In this document: positions 5,176 to 6,694 of the stretch, in pieces
Position numbering within the stretch: position 1 is the stretch's first letter
Layout of the letters: each line of letters begins with the position of its first letter
Assembly: GCA_030824835.1 (NCBI GenBank)
Contig: JAPJRA010000202.1
Coordinates: 1-6,694 of the forward strand
Source: Geminicoccaceae bacterium
Lineage (GTDB): Bacteria; Pseudomonadota; Alphaproteobacteria; Geminicoccales; Geminicoccaceae
Length of the DNA: 6,694 nucleotides
Direction: 5' to 3'
Notes under the pieces: generated by a model
The model's database searches: none
Told to the model about the DNA's origin: nothing
The model's input: only the letters and a program-made list of their open reading frames with translations
Translations under genes and position numbers: made by a program

Positions 5176-6675
5176 ATGTCGCGCCAATACGTGCTCGCCA
5201 TCGATCAGGGTACAACGAGCAGCCGCGCCATCGTCTTCGACCGCGACGGCCGCGCCATCGGCACCGGGCAGAAGGAGCTGCGGCAGCATTTCCCGAAGGA
5301 TGGCTGGGTCGAGCACGACCCGGAGGACATCTGGCGCGACACGCTGGCGGTCTGCCGTCAGGCTATCGCCGCGGCGGGCCTCGGCGGTCGTGACATCGCT
5401 GCGATCGGCATCACCAACCAGCGTGAGACCACGGTGCTGTGGGAACGCGGCACCGGCAGCGCTGTGCACCCGGCCATCGTCTGGCAGGATAGGCGCACCG
5501 CCGAGATGTGCCGCAGGCTGGTGGCCGAAGGGATCGAGGAACGGGTACGCGCCCGCACCGGCCTGGTCGTCGACTCTTATTTCTCCGGCACCAAGCTCGC
5601 TTGGCTGCTCGACCAGGTGCCGGGGGCACGACAGGCGGCGGAGCATGGCGCCCTGGCGTTCGGCACCATCGACAGCTTCTTGTTGTGGCGCCTGACCGGC
5701 GGCCGGGTCCACGCGACCGACGCCACCAACGCCTCGCGCACCATGCTGTTCGATATCACGACGCAGCAGTGGGATCAGGAGCTGCTGGGCAAGCTGCGCA
5801 TCCCCGACAGCGTGCTGCCCGAGGTCAAGGACTGCTCGGGCATGTTCGGCACGACTGAGCCTGAGCTGTTCGGTGCCGCCATCCCGGTCCTGGGCATCGC
5901 CGGCGACCAGCAGGCCGCCACCGTGGGCCAGGCCTGCTTCGCGCCCGGCATGAGCAAGAGCACCTACGGCACCGGCTGTTTCATGCTGGTCAATACCGGC
6001 GAGCAGTTCGTGGCCTCGCGCAATCGCCTGCTGACCACCATCGCCTACCGCCTCGACGGCCGCACGACCTATGCGCTGGAGGGCAGCATCTTCGTGGCCG
6101 GCGCCGCGGTGCAGTGGCTGCGCGATGGGTTGGGGGTCATCAAGGGTGCCGCGGAGACCGAGGCGCTGGCCCGCGATCTCGCCTCCACGGAGGGGGTTTA
6201 TCTGGTGCCAGCGTTCACCGGGCTCGGCGCCCCGCATTGGGACCCCGACGCGCGCGGCGCCATTCTGGGCCTGACCCGCGACAGCGGTGTCGCCCACCTC
6301 GCCCGCGCGGCGTTGGAAGCGGTGGGCTACCAGACCGCGGACCTGACGGACGCCGTGGCCGACGACATGCGGGCCGGCGCTCCCGAGGTCGAGCTCGGCA
6401 CGCTGCGTGTCGACGGCGGCATGGTGGTGAACGATTGGATCTGCCAGTTCCTGGCCGACATGCTGGACCGCCCGGTCGAGCGGCCGGCGGTCGTGGAGAC
6501 CACGGCCCTGGGGGCCGCCTATCTCGCCGGTTTGGCTGCCGGGGTTTACGGCTCGCTGGAGGCGGTGGCGCAGGCTTGGCGCCTGGAGCGGCGATTCGAG
6601 CCGCGCATGGCGGCGGGCGACCGGCAGCGCCTGCTCGAGGGCTGGCGGCGAGCGGTGGCACGGGTCAAGGGCTGA
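5176..6675 (+). CDS. glpK: Glycerol kinase
   Basis: This cytoplasmic enzyme phosphorylates glycerol with ATP to sn-glycerol 3-phosphate, the entry step of glycerol use. At 499 residues it has full family length and both FGGY-kinase domains. The N-terminal phosphate loop is DQGTTSSR (10-17). Glycerol contacts are present: Arg83-Glu84 in NQRET, Trp103 in WQDRRT, Tyr135, Asp244 in GIAGDQQAA (catalytic base) and Phe269 in KSTYGTGCF. The C-terminal domain shows [13 protein letters not shown] (345-357), [12 protein letters not shown] (410-421) and [12 protein letters not shown] (441-452). In the loop before Asp244 the sequence is FGAAIPV, so the Arg that binds the inhibitor fructose 1,6-bisphosphate in E. 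coli GlpK (Arg236) is Ala235 here. The phosphorylated His of Gram-positive enzymes is also absent. The E. coli IIA-Glc contact segment is not recognisable in the short C-terminus. The start is fixed by a good ribosome site. No glpF or glpD is in view. Confidence 0.98.
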   Translation: MSRQYVLAIDQGTTSSRAIVFDRDGRAIGTGQKELRQHFPKDGWVEHDPEDIWRDTLAVCRQAIAAAGLGGRDIAAIGITNQRETTVLWERGTGSAVHPAIVWQDRRTAEMCRRLVAEGIEERVRARTGLVVDSYFSGTKLAWLLDQVPGARQAAEHGALAFGTIDSFLLWRLTGGRVHATDATNASRTMLFDITTQQWDQELLGKLRIPDSVLPEVKDCSGMFGTTEPELFGAAIPVLGIAGDQQAATVGQACFAPGMSKSTYGTGCFMLVNTGEQFVASRNRLLTTIAYRLDGRTTYALEGSIFVAGAAVQWLRDGLGVIKGAAETEALARDLASTEGVYLVPAFTGLGAPHWDPDARGAILGLTRDSGVAHLARAALEAVGYQTADLTDAVADDMRAGAPEVELGTLRVDGGMVVNDWICQFLADMLDRPVERPAVVETTALGAAYLAGLAAGVYGSLEAVAQAWRLERRFEPRMAAGDRQRLLEGWRRAVARVKG

Positions 6676-6679
6676 CCTG

Positions 6680-6694
6680 ACCGCTTTTCGGTTT
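6680..6694 (+). terminator. Possible intrinsic terminator of glpK, at the window edge
   Basis: Five bases after the TGA, ACCG (6680-6683) and CGGT (6689-6692) form a short stem around CTTTT, extendable by one G-T pair, and the sequence runs into TTT as the window ends. The T run may continue beyond the edge. The stem is short, so this is tentative. Confidence 0.35.

Noticed and set aside
4917..5393. Plus-strand frame beginning at a TTG at 4917 and running into glpK
   Set aside because: It overlaps glpK by more than 200 bp in another frame and its second half is typical out-of-frame Arg/His/Gly-rich translation.
5149..6297. Minus-strand open frame of 382 codons opposite glpK
   Set aside because: It is antisense to a complete, motif-perfect glycerol kinase and lacks any domain signature of its own.

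Overview
The window looks like ordinary chromosome from a GC-rich proteobacterium, most likely an alphaproteobacterium. That placement rests on the high GC of the coding regions and on the pairing of a YbaL-type antiporter with a DUF2333 protein. No database search was run. Coding density is high, and I see no tRNA, rRNA, CRISPR array, insertion sequence or phage gene.

Layout: positions 1-3805 hold three minus-strand genes packed as an apparent operon. In transcription order these are a YbaL/KefB-type cation:proton antiporter (3805 to 1946), a membrane-anchored DUF2333 protein (1938 to 940) and a membrane-anchored alpha/beta hydrolase (925 to beyond the left edge). The gaps are 7 and 14 bp. 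A GC-rich spacer with two adjacent hairpins (3900-3946) separates this operon from a fourth minus-strand gene (4724 to 3954), an exported heme-binding protein of the GlcG/HbpS type. A 451-bp intergenic region of lower GC (4725-5175) follows, with several short palindromes and repeats. It lies between the divergently transcribed heme-binding gene and glpK (5176-6675, plus strand), a complete glycerol kinase. A short hairpin with a T run right at the right edge may be the glpK terminator.

Function: the antiporter, DUF2333 protein and hydrolase all act at or across the inner membrane, and the first two are probably translationally coupled. The exported heme-binding protein would sit in the periplasm. 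GlpK is cytoplasmic and phosphorylates glycerol to sn-glycerol 3-phosphate. No glpF, glpD or glp regulator is visible here.

I did not find a convincing new biological system. The points most worth checking are the conserved-looking but uncharacterised antiporter-DUF2333-hydrolase operon, the 4725-5175 control region with a GntR-like palindrome and a strong stem-loop, the paired hairpins at 3900-3946, and the loss in GlpK of the arginine used for fructose 1,6-bisphosphate inhibition in E. coli.
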